Source of the DNA: Flavobacterium soyae
Lineage (GTDB): Bacteria > Bacteroidota > Bacteroidia > Flavobacteriales > Flavobacteriaceae
Direction of reading: 5' to 3'
DNA length: 64,000 bases
NCBI RefSeq assembly: GCF_021245985.1
Contig: NZ_JAJQXA010000005.1
Location: 124,001 to 188,000, forward strand
Shown: positions 44,438 to 53,621 of the stretch, in pieces
Numbering within the stretch: the first letter of the stretch is position 1
Layout: each line of letters begins with the position of its first letter
Made by a program: the position numbers and the translations under genes
Notes under the pieces: generated by a model
The model's input: the letters and a program-made list of their open reading frames with translations, nothing else
The model's database searches: none
Told to the model about the DNA's origin: nothing

Positions 44438-46210
44438 ATGAAAAAGTTAATATATATGACTTTGATAGGGGGATTGACATTAGGCCTTTTTTCATGTCAG
44501 GATGATTTTTTAGATCTTAAACCTCAAGATACCTTTAACGATGCATCCTATTTTAAAAGAGCATCAGATTTTAAATCTTATTCAACAGATTTTTACAATC
44601 AATTAATGGGATGGAGATCTCCATATGGGGGAAATGAAATCTATAATCATATGGATTTCTCATCAGATCTTTCAGTTTATTTTAATTTTCAGTCAGATGT
44701 GGGACGAGGCACAATTGCCCCGGGGAGTAGCGATAACCGCTGGAATAATCCTTACGCATGGATAAGAAAGGCTAATACTCTTCTGTCAAAAGAAGCAGAT
44801 TATCCAGGTAACAAAAATGATATTGCACAATATATTTCTGAAGCATATTTCTTCAGGGCAAATGCATACTATTCTTTGTTAAAAACTTTTGGCGGCGTAC
44901 CTATTGTGACTGATGTCCTTAATATAAATTCACCTGAATTGCAGGCACCCCGCAACAGCAGATATGAGGTTGTAACACAAATATTATCAGATTTAGACAA
45001 AGCAATAGCTAATTTACCTATAGAGTCAGCGATAGTAGCAGCTGATAAAGGCAGGGTTAGTAAATGGGCAGCAAAAGGATTAAAGGCAGAGGTAGAATTA
45101 TACGAAGCTACCTGGAGAAAATATAATGGGACTACTACAGATTTTGAAGGTTCAGGCGGTCCTGCTTCAAATCAGATTAATGATTTTCTAACTGATGCTG
45201 CGAATTTATCTAAAGAAATAATAGATAATGGAGGATACTCATTGTGGAATTATAATTCTACTGCGGGTATGATAAACGAGAGTTATTACTATCTGTTTAG
45301 TCTGGAAGATGCCGGCAGTAATCCCGCAGGTTTAACAAAAGCATCAAATAATGAATTTATTCTTTACGGAGTTTATGATGTAACATTAAGAACAGGAAAC
45401 CAGAATTTATCGCTTACGTCGCAAAATGCAGGATCGAGTAGAAAAATGATGGATATGTTTTTATGCACAGATGGTCTGCCGCCTTCTAAATCTCCTTTGT
45501 TTCAGGGATATCATGCAGTTGGAGATGAATATAAGAATAGAGACTTAAGACTTTTGGGTTATGGAGGAGCTGCACCAGCTTCAACATCTTTAACTACCGG
45601 AATTGCAGGTTATGGTAATAGAAAATTTGTTGCTTATAAATATGGTACTTACAGAAATGCCAATCAGGAATCTGCTAATTATCCAATTATAAGACTGGCT
45701 GAAATATATCTAATATATGCAGAAGCATTATTTGAAAGAGACGGAGCAATTACTGATGCTGATTTGAATATGTCAATCAATAAAATAAGAGCCAGAGCAG
45801 GTGTTGCTTCTTTGACAAATGCATTGGTAAGCTCTAATGGTTTAAATATGAAAGATGAAATTAGAAGAGAAAGAACATTAGAACTATACCGTGAAGGGTT
45901 TCGTTATGATGACTTGAAAAGATGGGGAATTGCCGAAGCAGAGCTCAATCAGTCAGTTTGTGGCCAGGTAGTTGGAGATGCATCATATAGTACTCCATAC
46001 AAAGATGCTTTAGGAAATCCAACTGCAGCTTATAAGCCTTCAACTTTTACCTGGGGAGAAGAAGTTGTAAATACGGCTCAGGGACCATTGAGATGTGTAG
46101 TTGTAGATGGTAAAAGCAACCGCGTTTTTTCTAAGAAAAATTATTTATGGCCAATTCCGCTAGATCAGAGAAATTTAAATCCTTCTCTTAAACAAAATCC
46201 GGGTTATTAA
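44438..46210 (+). CDS. SusD/RagB-family glycan-binding lipoprotein (second)
   Basis: A surface lipoprotein of 590 aa, partner of the preceding SusC. The lipobox LGLFSC gives Cys20, then QDDFLDLKPQDTFNDASYFK. The helical SusD core shows YISEAYFFRANAYYSLLKTFGGVPIVTDVL, and the C-terminal RagB domain shows YPIIRLAEIYLIYAEALFERDG and RRERTLELYREGFRYDDLKRWG. It ends at LWPIPLDQRNLNPSLKQNPGY, the usual SusD terminus. It is about 95 residues longer than the first SusD, mostly in loops around 220-330. A hairpin at 46223-46255 separates it from the next gene. Confidence 0.95.
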   Translation: MKKLIYMTLIGGLTLGLFSCQDDFLDLKPQDTFNDASYFKRASDFKSYSTDFYNQLMGWRSPYGGNEIYNHMDFSSDLSVYFNFQSDVGRGTIAPGSSDNRWNNPYAWIRKANTLLSKEADYPGNKNDIAQYISEAYFFRANAYYSLLKTFGGVPIVTDVLNINSPELQAPRNSRYEVVTQILSDLDKAIANLPIESAIVAADKGRVSKWAAKGLKAEVELYEATWRKYNGTTTDFEGSGGPASNQINDFLTDAANLSKEIIDNGGYSLWNYNSTAGMINESYYYLFSLEDAGSNPAGLTKASNNEFILYGVYDVTLRTGNQNLSLTSQNAGSSRKMMDMFLCTDGLPPSKSPLFQGYHAVGDEYKNRDLRLLGYGGAAPASTSLTTGIAGYGNRKFVAYKYGTYRNANQESANYPIIRLAEIYLIYAEALFERDGAITDADLNMSINKIRARAGVASLTNALVSSNGLNMKDEIRRERTLELYREGFRYDDLKRWGIAEAELNQSVCGQVVGDASYSTPYKDALGNPTAAYKPSTFTWGEEVVNTAQGPLRCVVVDGKSNRVFSKKNYLWPIPLDQRNLNPSLKQNPGY

Positions 46211-46222
46211 ATAAAATAATCC

Positions 46223-46255
46223 AGCCGGCAGGTATATTTTGTATAGCTGCCAGCT
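46223..46255 (+). other. Intra-operon hairpin after SusD
   Basis: AGCCGGCAG (46223-46231) pairs with CTGCCAGCT (46247-46255) with one mismatch. It is followed by A-rich, not T-rich, sequence, so it may stabilise the SusCD transcript rather than terminate it. Confidence 0.45.
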
Positions 46256-46285
46256 TAAAAAAATATTCATCTTAAATTTTTAATT

Positions 46286-47329
46286 ATGAAAATACAAATT
46301 AAAAAGGGTATCGGGTTCGTGCTGTTGGCAGGTTTATTGAATCTGCTGAATGGGTGTGAATCAGATGCTAATTTCAAAATTCAGGAATATCCGGAGCTTT
46401 CAGTAAGTGATTTTTCTCCTGCGACTGCTCGTCCTACACAGGAGATTACAATCAATGGTTCTAATTTCGGAACATTAAAAAATGCTGTTACTGTCTATTT
46501 TAATGGTATAGCTGTTCCTGCCGCTAATATAAAAAGTGTTGAAGATAATAAAATTGTTGTAACCGTTCCTGACAATGCACAAAGTACAGGTAAAGTATCG
46601 GTAAAAGTTTGGAAGTTTACCAAAGAGCTTCCGGGCAGCTTTACTTTCATTCCAGGTGGTGTAATTACAAATGTGACACCTTTGATGGGTTTAGAAGATG
46701 ATATAATTACAATAACAGGAAAGAATTTTGGTACTGTGAAAAGTGATATAAAAGCTGCTTTTGGAGGAGTTTATGGTGAAGTTATTTCAGTTACCGATAC
46801 AGAAATTCAGGTAAAAGTTCCAAAAGGAGGTATTACAGGTACACTTAATGTTTATGTGGGATTACAGAAGCTTGATGCAGGATTTTTCTTAGTCGATGCA
46901 GTAAAGATATCCGGCACGATTATCGGAACTCCTGGTTCGTGGAATAATAATGAAGCCACTACAATTGCTGCAGCATTTGATGGAAATACAGCAACATTTG
47001 TTGATGGAACAGGAGCTAGTAATTATTATCTGGGATATGATTTTGAAGCATCAGCGGCAGCTACTTTAAAAGCAGTTCGTTATTATCCCAGAGCAACTTA
47101 TGCAGCAAGAATGCTGAATGGTAAAATTTATGGTACAAATGATCCTTCTAAAGTGGGAACTAATGGAGGAACTTTGCTGGCAGCTATTTCTACAACACCT
47201 ATATACGGCTGGAATCAGCTTATAATTTCAGATACCTCAACCAGTTACCGTTATATTTATTATTATAATGAAACTGCCGGTAATGGTAATAATGTAGCAG
47301 AAATTGAGTTTTACGGAAAAAAAATATAA
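46286..47329 (+). CDS. Surface glycan-binding lipoprotein: IPT/TIG domains plus discoidin-like domain
   Basis: A 347-aa lipoprotein (lipobox LLNGC, Cys24) in the SGBP/SusE position after SusD. Two IPT/TIG Ig-like domains follow: ELSVSDFSPATARPTQEITINGSNFG (~38-120) and VITNVTPLMGLEDDIITITGKNFG (~122-205). The C-terminal ~140 residues (ISGTIIGTPGSWNNNEATTIAAAFDGNTATFVD ... RYIYYYNETAGNGNNVAEIEFYG) look like an F5/8-type C (discoidin, CBM32-like) sandwich. Expected role: holding the polysaccharide at the cell surface while enzymes cut it. No catalytic residues are seen. A weak terminator-like hairpin follows, so the downstream enzymes may be made at lower levels. Confidence 0.85.
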   Translation: MKIQIKKGIGFVLLAGLLNLLNGCESDANFKIQEYPELSVSDFSPATARPTQEITINGSNFGTLKNAVTVYFNGIAVPAANIKSVEDNKIVVTVPDNAQSTGKVSVKVWKFTKELPGSFTFIPGGVITNVTPLMGLEDDIITITGKNFGTVKSDIKAAFGGVYGEVISVTDTEIQVKVPKGGITGTLNVYVGLQKLDAGFFLVDAVKISGTIIGTPGSWNNNEATTIAAAFDGNTATFVDGTGASNYYLGYDFEASAAATLKAVRYYPRATYAARMLNGKIYGTNDPSKVGTNGGTLLAAISTTPIYGWNQLIISDTSTSYRYIYYYNETAGNGNNVAEIEFYGKKI

Positions 47330-47342
47330 TTAGCATGTAGTT

Positions 47343-47385
47343 AAGTCCTTGGGGAAATTAGTTTCTATATGTACCCCGGGGACTT
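47343..47385 (+). terminator. Weak terminator or attenuator after the SGBP gene
   Basis: AAGTCCTTGGGG (47343-47354) pairs with CCCCGGGGACTT (47374-47385), using two U-G wobbles, across a 19-nt loop. Only a short T run follows. It would partly separate the SusCD-SGBP genes from the enzyme genes. Confidence 0.5.
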
Positions 47386-47514
47386 TCTATTATACACATA
47401 TGTTTACTGCATAAACTCAGTCTAAATACCGGGAAGTATTGCCTGATATAAAAATTCATTAAGAATTATTTTTTTAGGGCCTAATGCAGACAAATTCTTT
47501 ATTACACAAATAAA

Positions 47515-49437
47515 ATGTATAAAATAAGTAAGCCTTTAGTTCAGTCAGTTTTAATTGTTATTAGTCTTTTTGTAACCTCAGGCTATTCACAGACCGTTAA
47601 TTTTAAAACAGTATTAGAGAAAAAACTTTTCTCTCCTGACAATAATTATGAATTCGTATTGGAGCAAAAACAAAATTCATCAGGAAAAAGTATTTTTTCT
47701 TATCGCTTAAATTTTAAAAACAAAACAGTTTTACTGGATTCAGGGCTAGATATTAAATTAGATAATAGTGCATCTGAATGGGCGCTGGCCATTAAAAATA
47801 CTCCCTCAGGAGATTGGATGGATGAGCTGATTTTAAAAGAATCTAAAAGTAAAAGTATTGATAGTTCCTGGACTCCATTATACGGAGAGCGAAAAATTAT
47901 CAAAGAAAAATACAATGAAATTATTTTAACCTTCGAGCAAAAAGTTTCTTCTAATTATAAAATGGATCTTCAGATCAGACTTTATGATGAAGGCCTTGCG
48001 ATGCGTTATTATTTTCATGATAATCCAACAGGAATTTATTATAAAATTACACAAGAAAATACCGAGTTTACTTTTCCAGACAATACAATGGCTTGGTTTG
48101 AGCCGTGGGCACAAGGGCCATTTACACTAAAACCATTAAAGGATTGGACGGGTCAGAGTGTTCGCCCCTTAACATTAGAATTAGAGAACGGATTATATGC
48201 CTGTTTGGCTGAGGCCAGTATGGTAGATTATGTCAAAATGAACTTTGACTTATCGAAGACTAAAAAAAATACCCTGAAAACGGTTCTTTATGAATCAGTA
48301 GACAAGGTACCTTATTTTGGCACTCCCTGGCGTGTTGTCATGGCTGGAGAAACTCCCGGAGAACTTATCGAGAATAATGATTTATTACTTAATCTCAATG
48401 AGTCTTCGAGAATTAAAAATACCTCTTGGATAAAGCCGGGTAAGATTGTCAGAGATTTATCTCTTACGGAGAAAGGTGCCAAAGCGTGGATTGATTTTGC
48501 AGCAGCACATAATCTTCAATATGTTTTATTTGACTGGAAATGGTATGGGCCAGCCTTTACATTTGATTCAGATGCAAGTAAAGCAGCTATTGATTTGGAT
48601 TTGCCTGAAGTGATTCGCTATGGAAAAGAAAAGGGTATTGGAATTTGGCTTTATGTAAATCAGCAGGCATTACTGAAACAAGATGCCCAGATCTTTCCTA
48701 TTTATAAAAAATGGGGCATAGCAGGTATCAAATATGGCTTTGTAGAAGTTGGTTCTCACAGATGGACTACCTGGCTGCACGAATCAATTCAGCGTGCGGC
48801 TGATAATGAGCTTATGGTTAACATCCACGATGAATTTAGATTAACAGGAGAACAAAGAACCTGGCCAAATGTTTTAACAGTTGAAGGCATAAGAGGAAAT
48901 GAAGAAATGCCCGATGCAGACCACAATACCACCTTGCCTTTTACAAGAGGCATTGCAGGTGCGGGCGATTATACGGTTTGTTATTACACTCCAAGAATTA
49001 AAACTACCCATGCACACCAATTAGCCTTATCGGTAGTGATGTACAGCCCGCTGCAAACATTGTTTTGGTATGATACCGCGGCCAATTATAATGGTGAACC
49101 CGAAATTGAATTTTTTGATAAAGTACCAACAGTTTGGGATGATACAAAAATCTTAAATGGAGAAATAGGAAAATATATCACTACAGCAAGAAAATCAGGC
49201 AATGAATGGTTTATAGGAAGCATAACAAATAATGATGCCAGAACACTTGAACTAAATTTTGATTTTCTTGAGGGAAATAAAAAATACAAAGCAAGAGTAT
49301 ACAGTGATGATGAAAAAGTTAAAACAAAAACACAGGTTGCTTTAAAGGATATAGTGATTAAAAAAGGATCAAAATTAAAATTAAACCTAAAAGCCTCCGG
49401 AGGAGCTGCGATTTGGATCAGCGAAATTAAAAACTAA
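47515..49437 (+). CDS. GH97 glycosidase lacking the retaining Asp nucleophile
   Basis: Predicted periplasmic GH97 enzyme of 640 aa with signal peptide (about 1-25, SGYSQ). It has the N-terminal sandwich (KLFSPDNNYEFVLEQ), the barrel beginning NTSWIKPGKIVRD, and a C-terminal beta domain. Where the first GH97 has IKVDFF, this has IKYGFV, so Gly replaces the Asp nucleophile. This is the situation in inverting enzymes such as SusB, which use Glu bases. However, the segment NIHDEFRLTG differs from SusB by Asp-Glu where I recall Glu-Ala, and GIRGNEEMPDADHNTTLPFTR carries additional acids. It therefore belongs to a different GH97 group whose specificity I cannot name. It is the first enzyme gene of the second PUL. 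Confidence 0.85.
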   Translation: MYKISKPLVQSVLIVISLFVTSGYSQTVNFKTVLEKKLFSPDNNYEFVLEQKQNSSGKSIFSYRLNFKNKTVLLDSGLDIKLDNSASEWALAIKNTPSGDWMDELILKESKSKSIDSSWTPLYGERKIIKEKYNEIILTFEQKVSSNYKMDLQIRLYDEGLAMRYYFHDNPTGIYYKITQENTEFTFPDNTMAWFEPWAQGPFTLKPLKDWTGQSVRPLTLELENGLYACLAEASMVDYVKMNFDLSKTKKNTLKTVLYESVDKVPYFGTPWRVVMAGETPGELIENNDLLLNLNESSRIKNTSWIKPGKIVRDLSLTEKGAKAWIDFAAAHNLQYVLFDWKWYGPAFTFDSDASKAAIDLDLPEVIRYGKEKGIGIWLYVNQQALLKQDAQIFPIYKKWGIAGIKYGFVEVGSHRWTTWLHESIQRAADNELMVNIHDEFRLTGEQRTWPNVLTVEGIRGNEEMPDADHNTTLPFTRGIAGAGDYTVCYYTPRIKTTHAHQLALSVVMYSPLQTLFWYDTAANYNGEPEIEFFDKVPTVWDDTKILNGEIGKYITTARKSGNEWFIGSITNNDARTLELNFDFLEGNKKYKARVYSDDEKVKTKTQVALKDIVIKKGSKLKLNLKASGGAAIWISEIKN

Positions 49438-49539
49438 AAACAGGTAAGTAAAAATTAAAATTTTTAGTTACTGCGGCCATTTAGGTTTAAGGCATTTGCT
49501 TTTTTATTTATAAAAATATTTTCAAAAGAGATTGGCAGA

Positions 49540-52350
49540 ATGAAGAATTTATTAAAATTGATAGTATTATTAGTTCTAAGTATTGGGCAGTTAAACGCAC
49601 AAGGATTATCTGTACCCAATACAATGGGCAAAGAACATCCAAGAGTATTTGGGAAAGATATGTCTGTTGAAAAAGTAAAAAAACTAGCCACAGATAAGCC
49701 ATGGGCTCAGGATATTATAGATAAAACCAAACAAAGAGTAGATCCTTATCTGGCACTTTATAAAAAAGACAATACCTGGCTGGTGTCAAGACTTCAAATG
49801 TATTGGAAAACGAAATCGACACAGGTTTACATTAAAGGAGGAACCTATGCAGGAGCCGATGGCCAGGCTCCGGTTGCAACAGTAAAGTTTCCGGGGACAA
49901 GAGATCACAGTACAGATTATAAGCAGCCTAAATTAGAAGATATTATACCTTATATGGATGATCCCAGAGGATTGTATCTTCAGCATAAAGATCGTCCCGA
50001 TGCGTGGGAATGGACAGGAATTTCAAAAACAGGAAAAATTGTAGAAGGAATTAACAGGCAGATACTGGGTTTATCACGTGATGCCGCCTTTTTATACTGG
50101 TACACTGGTGATGAAATTTATGCAAAATTTGCCTATGATGTTTTAGATACTTATTTACAGGGAATTTATTATCGCAAAGAACCCATCGACCTTAGTCATG
50201 GCCACCATCAAACCCTTGTTGGCTATACTTCATTTGAAGTTATTCAGGAACATATATTGGGAGAAATATCCCAGTGTTATGATTTTACCTATGATTACAT
50301 CAAAGAGAAACACCCTGAAAAATTACCTCTTTATGCTGCTGCTCTGCAAAAGTGGGCCGATCAGATTATCAAAAATGGTGTAAGTTTCAATAATTGGAAT
50401 TTATTACAGGCGGCTCATATTTCTAAAATAGCAATGGTTTTAGAAGACAATTCAAATTATGAGAACAAAAAAGGCGGGCCTTATTATCTGGATCAAATCA
50501 TGAATCAGACTTCAACGCGTCAGTGGTCAATGAATAAATTAATTGATTATGGCTATGATGCAAAAACAGGTATTTGGAATGAGAGTCCCGGGTATTCACA
50601 AAATGTCCTGAATGATTTTATTCATTTTGCAGCATTTTATGACCGTAGTTTTGATATTGACTTACTAAAAGAGATTCCGGTTTTATCGCAGGCAGTAAAA
50701 TCATTTCCACAATATTTGTACCCTAATGGTTATATGGTATCTTTTGGAGACGGTCATTATAAAAAGCTTTCATCAGAAGCAACATTGTATATGATTGAAA
50801 ACGCCCAAAAGTATGGTAAAAAAGAAGATGAGGTTTATTTTACCAAGATGCTTAAAAGCCTTTTTGATAAAGAAATCTATAGCGGGAAATTCTTCGGAAA
50901 ACAATTAGAAGATTTATTCTCAAAAGAATCGACTCAAATAGATGCTAATATTAAGGGTACAAGCCAATCTGAATTTGTTTCCCCTTTATTTTACGCTCCT
51001 AATACTTCCTGGCTGGTTCAAAGGGATTTTGGGGCTGATAAAGATTTAATGATCAGCCAGATTGGGTCATTGGGAAACCATATGCATTCTAATGGAATTG
51101 CCATGGAATTATACGGCTACGGATTACCGCTGGCTCCTGAAATGGGACACGGATCAAGTTATTTTTCTATAGAATATGCAGAGTATTACACTCAGTTTCC
51201 AGCACATAATACAGTAGCTGTAAACGGTAAATCGAAATATCCGGAAATGAAAAGCAATCATGCTTTTACTCCTGTTGCGTTCTATCCGCAGAGCGGTGTC
51301 AATAAAGATAATTTTCCGGGAATTACTTTCTCTGATGTTACTTTTTTAGAACCTGAAACCAATTCTGATCAGCGCAGAGTAATGGGAATTTTGAATACAG
51401 ACAAAGGCGCAGGATATTATATTGATATTTTCCGTTCTAAACAAAATACAGGGAACAATGTAAAACACGAATATTTTTATCATAATCTAGGACAAAGCCT
51501 TACTCTTTTAGATGATAAAGAAAATGCATTAGAGCTAAAGCCTACAAGCAAATTAGCTTTTGGCGATGGCGATTTAATGGCCTACGATTATATGTATGAT
51601 AAAAAATCGATTCAAACCAATCAAAATTTTAAAGGACAATTCAATCTCGAGATGAAAGACAAAACGGTCTCAATGAATCTCTGGATGAAAGGTTATGAAA
51701 ACAGAGAAGTGTTCTCTGTGTTGTCTCCTGTGTCTACAGCAATTGGTGACGGTATTCTCTCTAAAGAGTCAGCAAGTCTTCCTATCCCTACACTAGTGGT
51801 CAGACAAGATGGACAAGCGTGGACTAAACCATTTGTGGCAGTATATGAGCCTTCTCTTAACAAGGTTAGCGCCATTGATAAAGTAGATTATTTTGGCAGT
51901 GATGAGCTGGTAGGAATACAAGTTAAAACAAAAAGCGGACAAGAAAATTTTATTTTCTCCAATACCAAATCAACTGTTCCTTTCGAGTATAATACAATGA
52001 AAGTTATCGGTACATACGGGATAATATCAAAAGAGAAACAGCAGTTAAAATCATTTTTTTTAGCAGATGGAACCTCTATTGAAAGTGATGGTTATATTTT
52101 AAAAGCAAATAGCAATACAACTGCAGGTTTCAGCTTTATTGAAAATCAATGGGGATATACAGCTAATGGTCCTGTAGAACTTCAAATTCCATTGCAGACT
52201 GCTAAAGGAAAACCAAAATTGATATTGTCTGATGGTCAAAAGGAAATTGAAGGGGTAATTAAGAAAGTAAATCAAAAGAAAGTTTTTGTTTTTGAATTGC
52301 CGGAGAATAAAAAGTATACCTATATAACGCTAATGAGGCAAGAGAAATGA
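49540..52350 (+). CDS. Heparinase II/III-like polysaccharide lyase
   Basis: A large secreted protein (936 aa, signal peptide to about residue 21) with the lyase architecture of an alpha-toroid followed by beta-sheet domains. The toroid (~25-480) opens with EHPRVFGKDMSVEKVKKLA, a common start in this superfamily, and includes VSFNNWNLLQAAHI with a candidate catalytic Asn. The Hepar_II_III-type sheet has LGNHMHSNGIAMELYGYGLPLAPEMG (candidate catalytic His, about 513) and FPAHNTVAVNG (about 555). The superfamily cleaves uronic-acid-containing chains by beta-elimination. The GH88 gene downstream supports this, since it removes the unsaturated uronate produced. A rhamnose-glucuronate lyase (PL27-like) role is one possibility. 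The stop overlaps the next ATG by 4 nt. Confidence 0.75.
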   Translation: MKNLLKLIVLLVLSIGQLNAQGLSVPNTMGKEHPRVFGKDMSVEKVKKLATDKPWAQDIIDKTKQRVDPYLALYKKDNTWLVSRLQMYWKTKSTQVYIKGGTYAGADGQAPVATVKFPGTRDHSTDYKQPKLEDIIPYMDDPRGLYLQHKDRPDAWEWTGISKTGKIVEGINRQILGLSRDAAFLYWYTGDEIYAKFAYDVLDTYLQGIYYRKEPIDLSHGHHQTLVGYTSFEVIQEHILGEISQCYDFTYDYIKEKHPEKLPLYAAALQKWADQIIKNGVSFNNWNLLQAAHISKIAMVLEDNSNYENKKGGPYYLDQIMNQTSTRQWSMNKLIDYGYDAKTGIWNESPGYSQNVLNDFIHFAAFYDRSFDIDLLKEIPVLSQAVKSFPQYLYPNGYMVSFGDGHYKKLSSEATLYMIENAQKYGKKEDEVYFTKMLKSLFDKEIYSGKFFGKQLEDLFSKESTQIDANIKGTSQSEFVSPLFYAPNTSWLVQRDFGADKDLMISQIGSLGNHMHSNGIAMELYGYGLPLAPEMGHGSSYFSIEYAEYYTQFPAHNTVAVNGKSKYPEMKSNHAFTPVAFYPQSGVNKDNFPGITFSDVTFLEPETNSDQRRVMGILNTDKGAGYYIDIFRSKQNTGNNVKHEYFYHNLGQSLTLLDDKENALELKPTSKLAFGDGDLMAYDYMYDKKSIQTNQNFKGQFNLEMKDKTVSMNLWMKGYENREVFSVLSPVSTAIGDGILSKESASLPIPTLVVRQDGQAWTKPFVAVYEPSLNKVSAIDKVDYFGSDELVGIQVKTKSGQENFIFSNTKSTVPFEYNTMKVIGTYGIISKEKQQLKSFFLADGTSIESDGYILKANSNTTAGFSFIENQWGYTANGPVELQIPLQTAKGKPKLILSDGQKEIEGVIKKVNQKKVFVFELPENKKYTYITLMRQEK

Positions 52351-53483
52351 GTAATAATCGCACAATAATTCTCGGAGTTGGCATTAGTTTGATGATGCTG
52401 TTAATTGAATGTAAATCCACTTATAATGCCCAAAAAGCTGTTTCAAATTTGCAAACAGCTAATTCAGGTTATGATTTTCATCCTATTGAGGGAAAAATAA
52501 ATTCCTGGATTGAAAAAGGTTATTACCCGGGGATGAGTATCATAATTGCAAAAGATAACCAGATTATCTACCAAAATTATTTTGGGAATTATAAACCAGA
52601 AACACAAGTTTATATAGCCTCAGCCGGTAAATGGCTTGCTGCGGCCGCTATTGCCAGATTAGTAGATAAAGGAAAATTGTCCTGGGATGATAAAGTAGTG
52701 AAATGGCTTCCAGAGTTTACAGATATAAAAGGGCAGGCCACATTGAGAGAATTATTATCTCATACTTCGGGGTATCCGGATTATCAGCCCGAAGGAAATC
52801 ATGGAGATGATTATCAGACATTAGAAGAAGCGGTAAAACATATTGCTGGACTGCCTTGTGATACTGCACCTGGAACTGAATTTCATTATGGCGGACTTGC
52901 CATGCAGGCAGCGGGAAGAATGGCAGAATTGGCTGCAGGCAAAGATTTTGAAAAGATATTTCAAGAAGAAATAGCCCAGCCATTGGGGATGAAAAATACG
53001 CATTTTACACCGGTAGATTCAACCAGTGGTCATAACCCAATGCTTGCCGGAGGAGCCAGATGTACACTAGAGGATTATGCTCATTTTTTAGAAATGATTT
53101 CAAATAATGGTGTTTTCAGAAACAATAGAATACTCAGCGAAAAAGCTATTGAAGAAATGCAGGCAGATCAGGTTAAAGATGCCTTTGTAAAAGACAACGA
53201 ATATGTAGTGCAGGTTCGCACTCTGGATCATAAAAGTATTTATGGATTGGGAGAATGGAGAGAAGAGATTAATGAAAATAAAGAAGCCATTTTAATCAGC
53301 AGTCCAAGCTGGGCAGGAGCTTATCCGTGGATAGATAAAAAAAATAAGATATACGGTTTTTTATTGGCGCATGTTAATCCGGAGGCTGCCGCTAAAGATG
53401 GGTTTTCATCTTTTCTGTCAAGTCCTGTAATGGCTTCAATGACCAGAGATATTGTATTAGATCGTCGATCCAAAGAAAATTAA
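52347..53483 (+). CDS. Beta-lactamase-fold serine hydrolase, lipoprotein
   Basis: A 378-aa class C beta-lactamase/DD-peptidase-fold protein (PF00144 type). The lipobox LLIEC gives Cys22. SxxK is ASAGK (Ser92, Lys95), and the second-motif Tyr is Tyr181 in HYGG, where the usual YxN is changed to YGG. ELLSHTSGYPDY and QPLGMKNTHFTP are family hallmarks. The third motif is not clear (SSPSWAGAYPW). Such proteins include family VIII carboxylesterases; inside a PUL and coupled by a 4-nt overlap to a lyase, a carbohydrate deacylase role is plausible. Antibiotic resistance is unlikely. Confidence 0.8.
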   Translation: MSNNRTIILGVGISLMMLLIECKSTYNAQKAVSNLQTANSGYDFHPIEGKINSWIEKGYYPGMSIIIAKDNQIIYQNYFGNYKPETQVYIASAGKWLAAAAIARLVDKGKLSWDDKVVKWLPEFTDIKGQATLRELLSHTSGYPDYQPEGNHGDDYQTLEEAVKHIAGLPCDTAPGTEFHYGGLAMQAAGRMAELAAGKDFEKIFQEEIAQPLGMKNTHFTPVDSTSGHNPMLAGGARCTLEDYAHFLEMISNNGVFRNNRILSEKAIEEMQADQVKDAFVKDNEYVVQVRTLDHKSIYGLGEWREEINENKEAILISSPSWAGAYPWIDKKNKIYGFLLAHVNPEAAAKDGFSSFLSSPVMASMTRDIVLDRRSKEN

Positions 53484-53621
53484 CTGTCCGGTTCTGATTT
53501 TATATGGCGAAAAAAAATCAGAGGATCATAAGGTCATTTTAAAAAACAATCGTCATATGTCAAATATAGAAACTTTGAGTGGCACAAAGAGCAATTAAAT
53601 ATAATGGTAATAATATACAGC

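Noticed and set aside
52347..53483. Reading the serine hydrolase as an antibiotic-resistance beta-lactamase
   Set aside because: It is embedded in a glycan operon with a 4-nt overlap to a lyase, and the YxN motif is changed; a hydrolase/esterase role is more likely.
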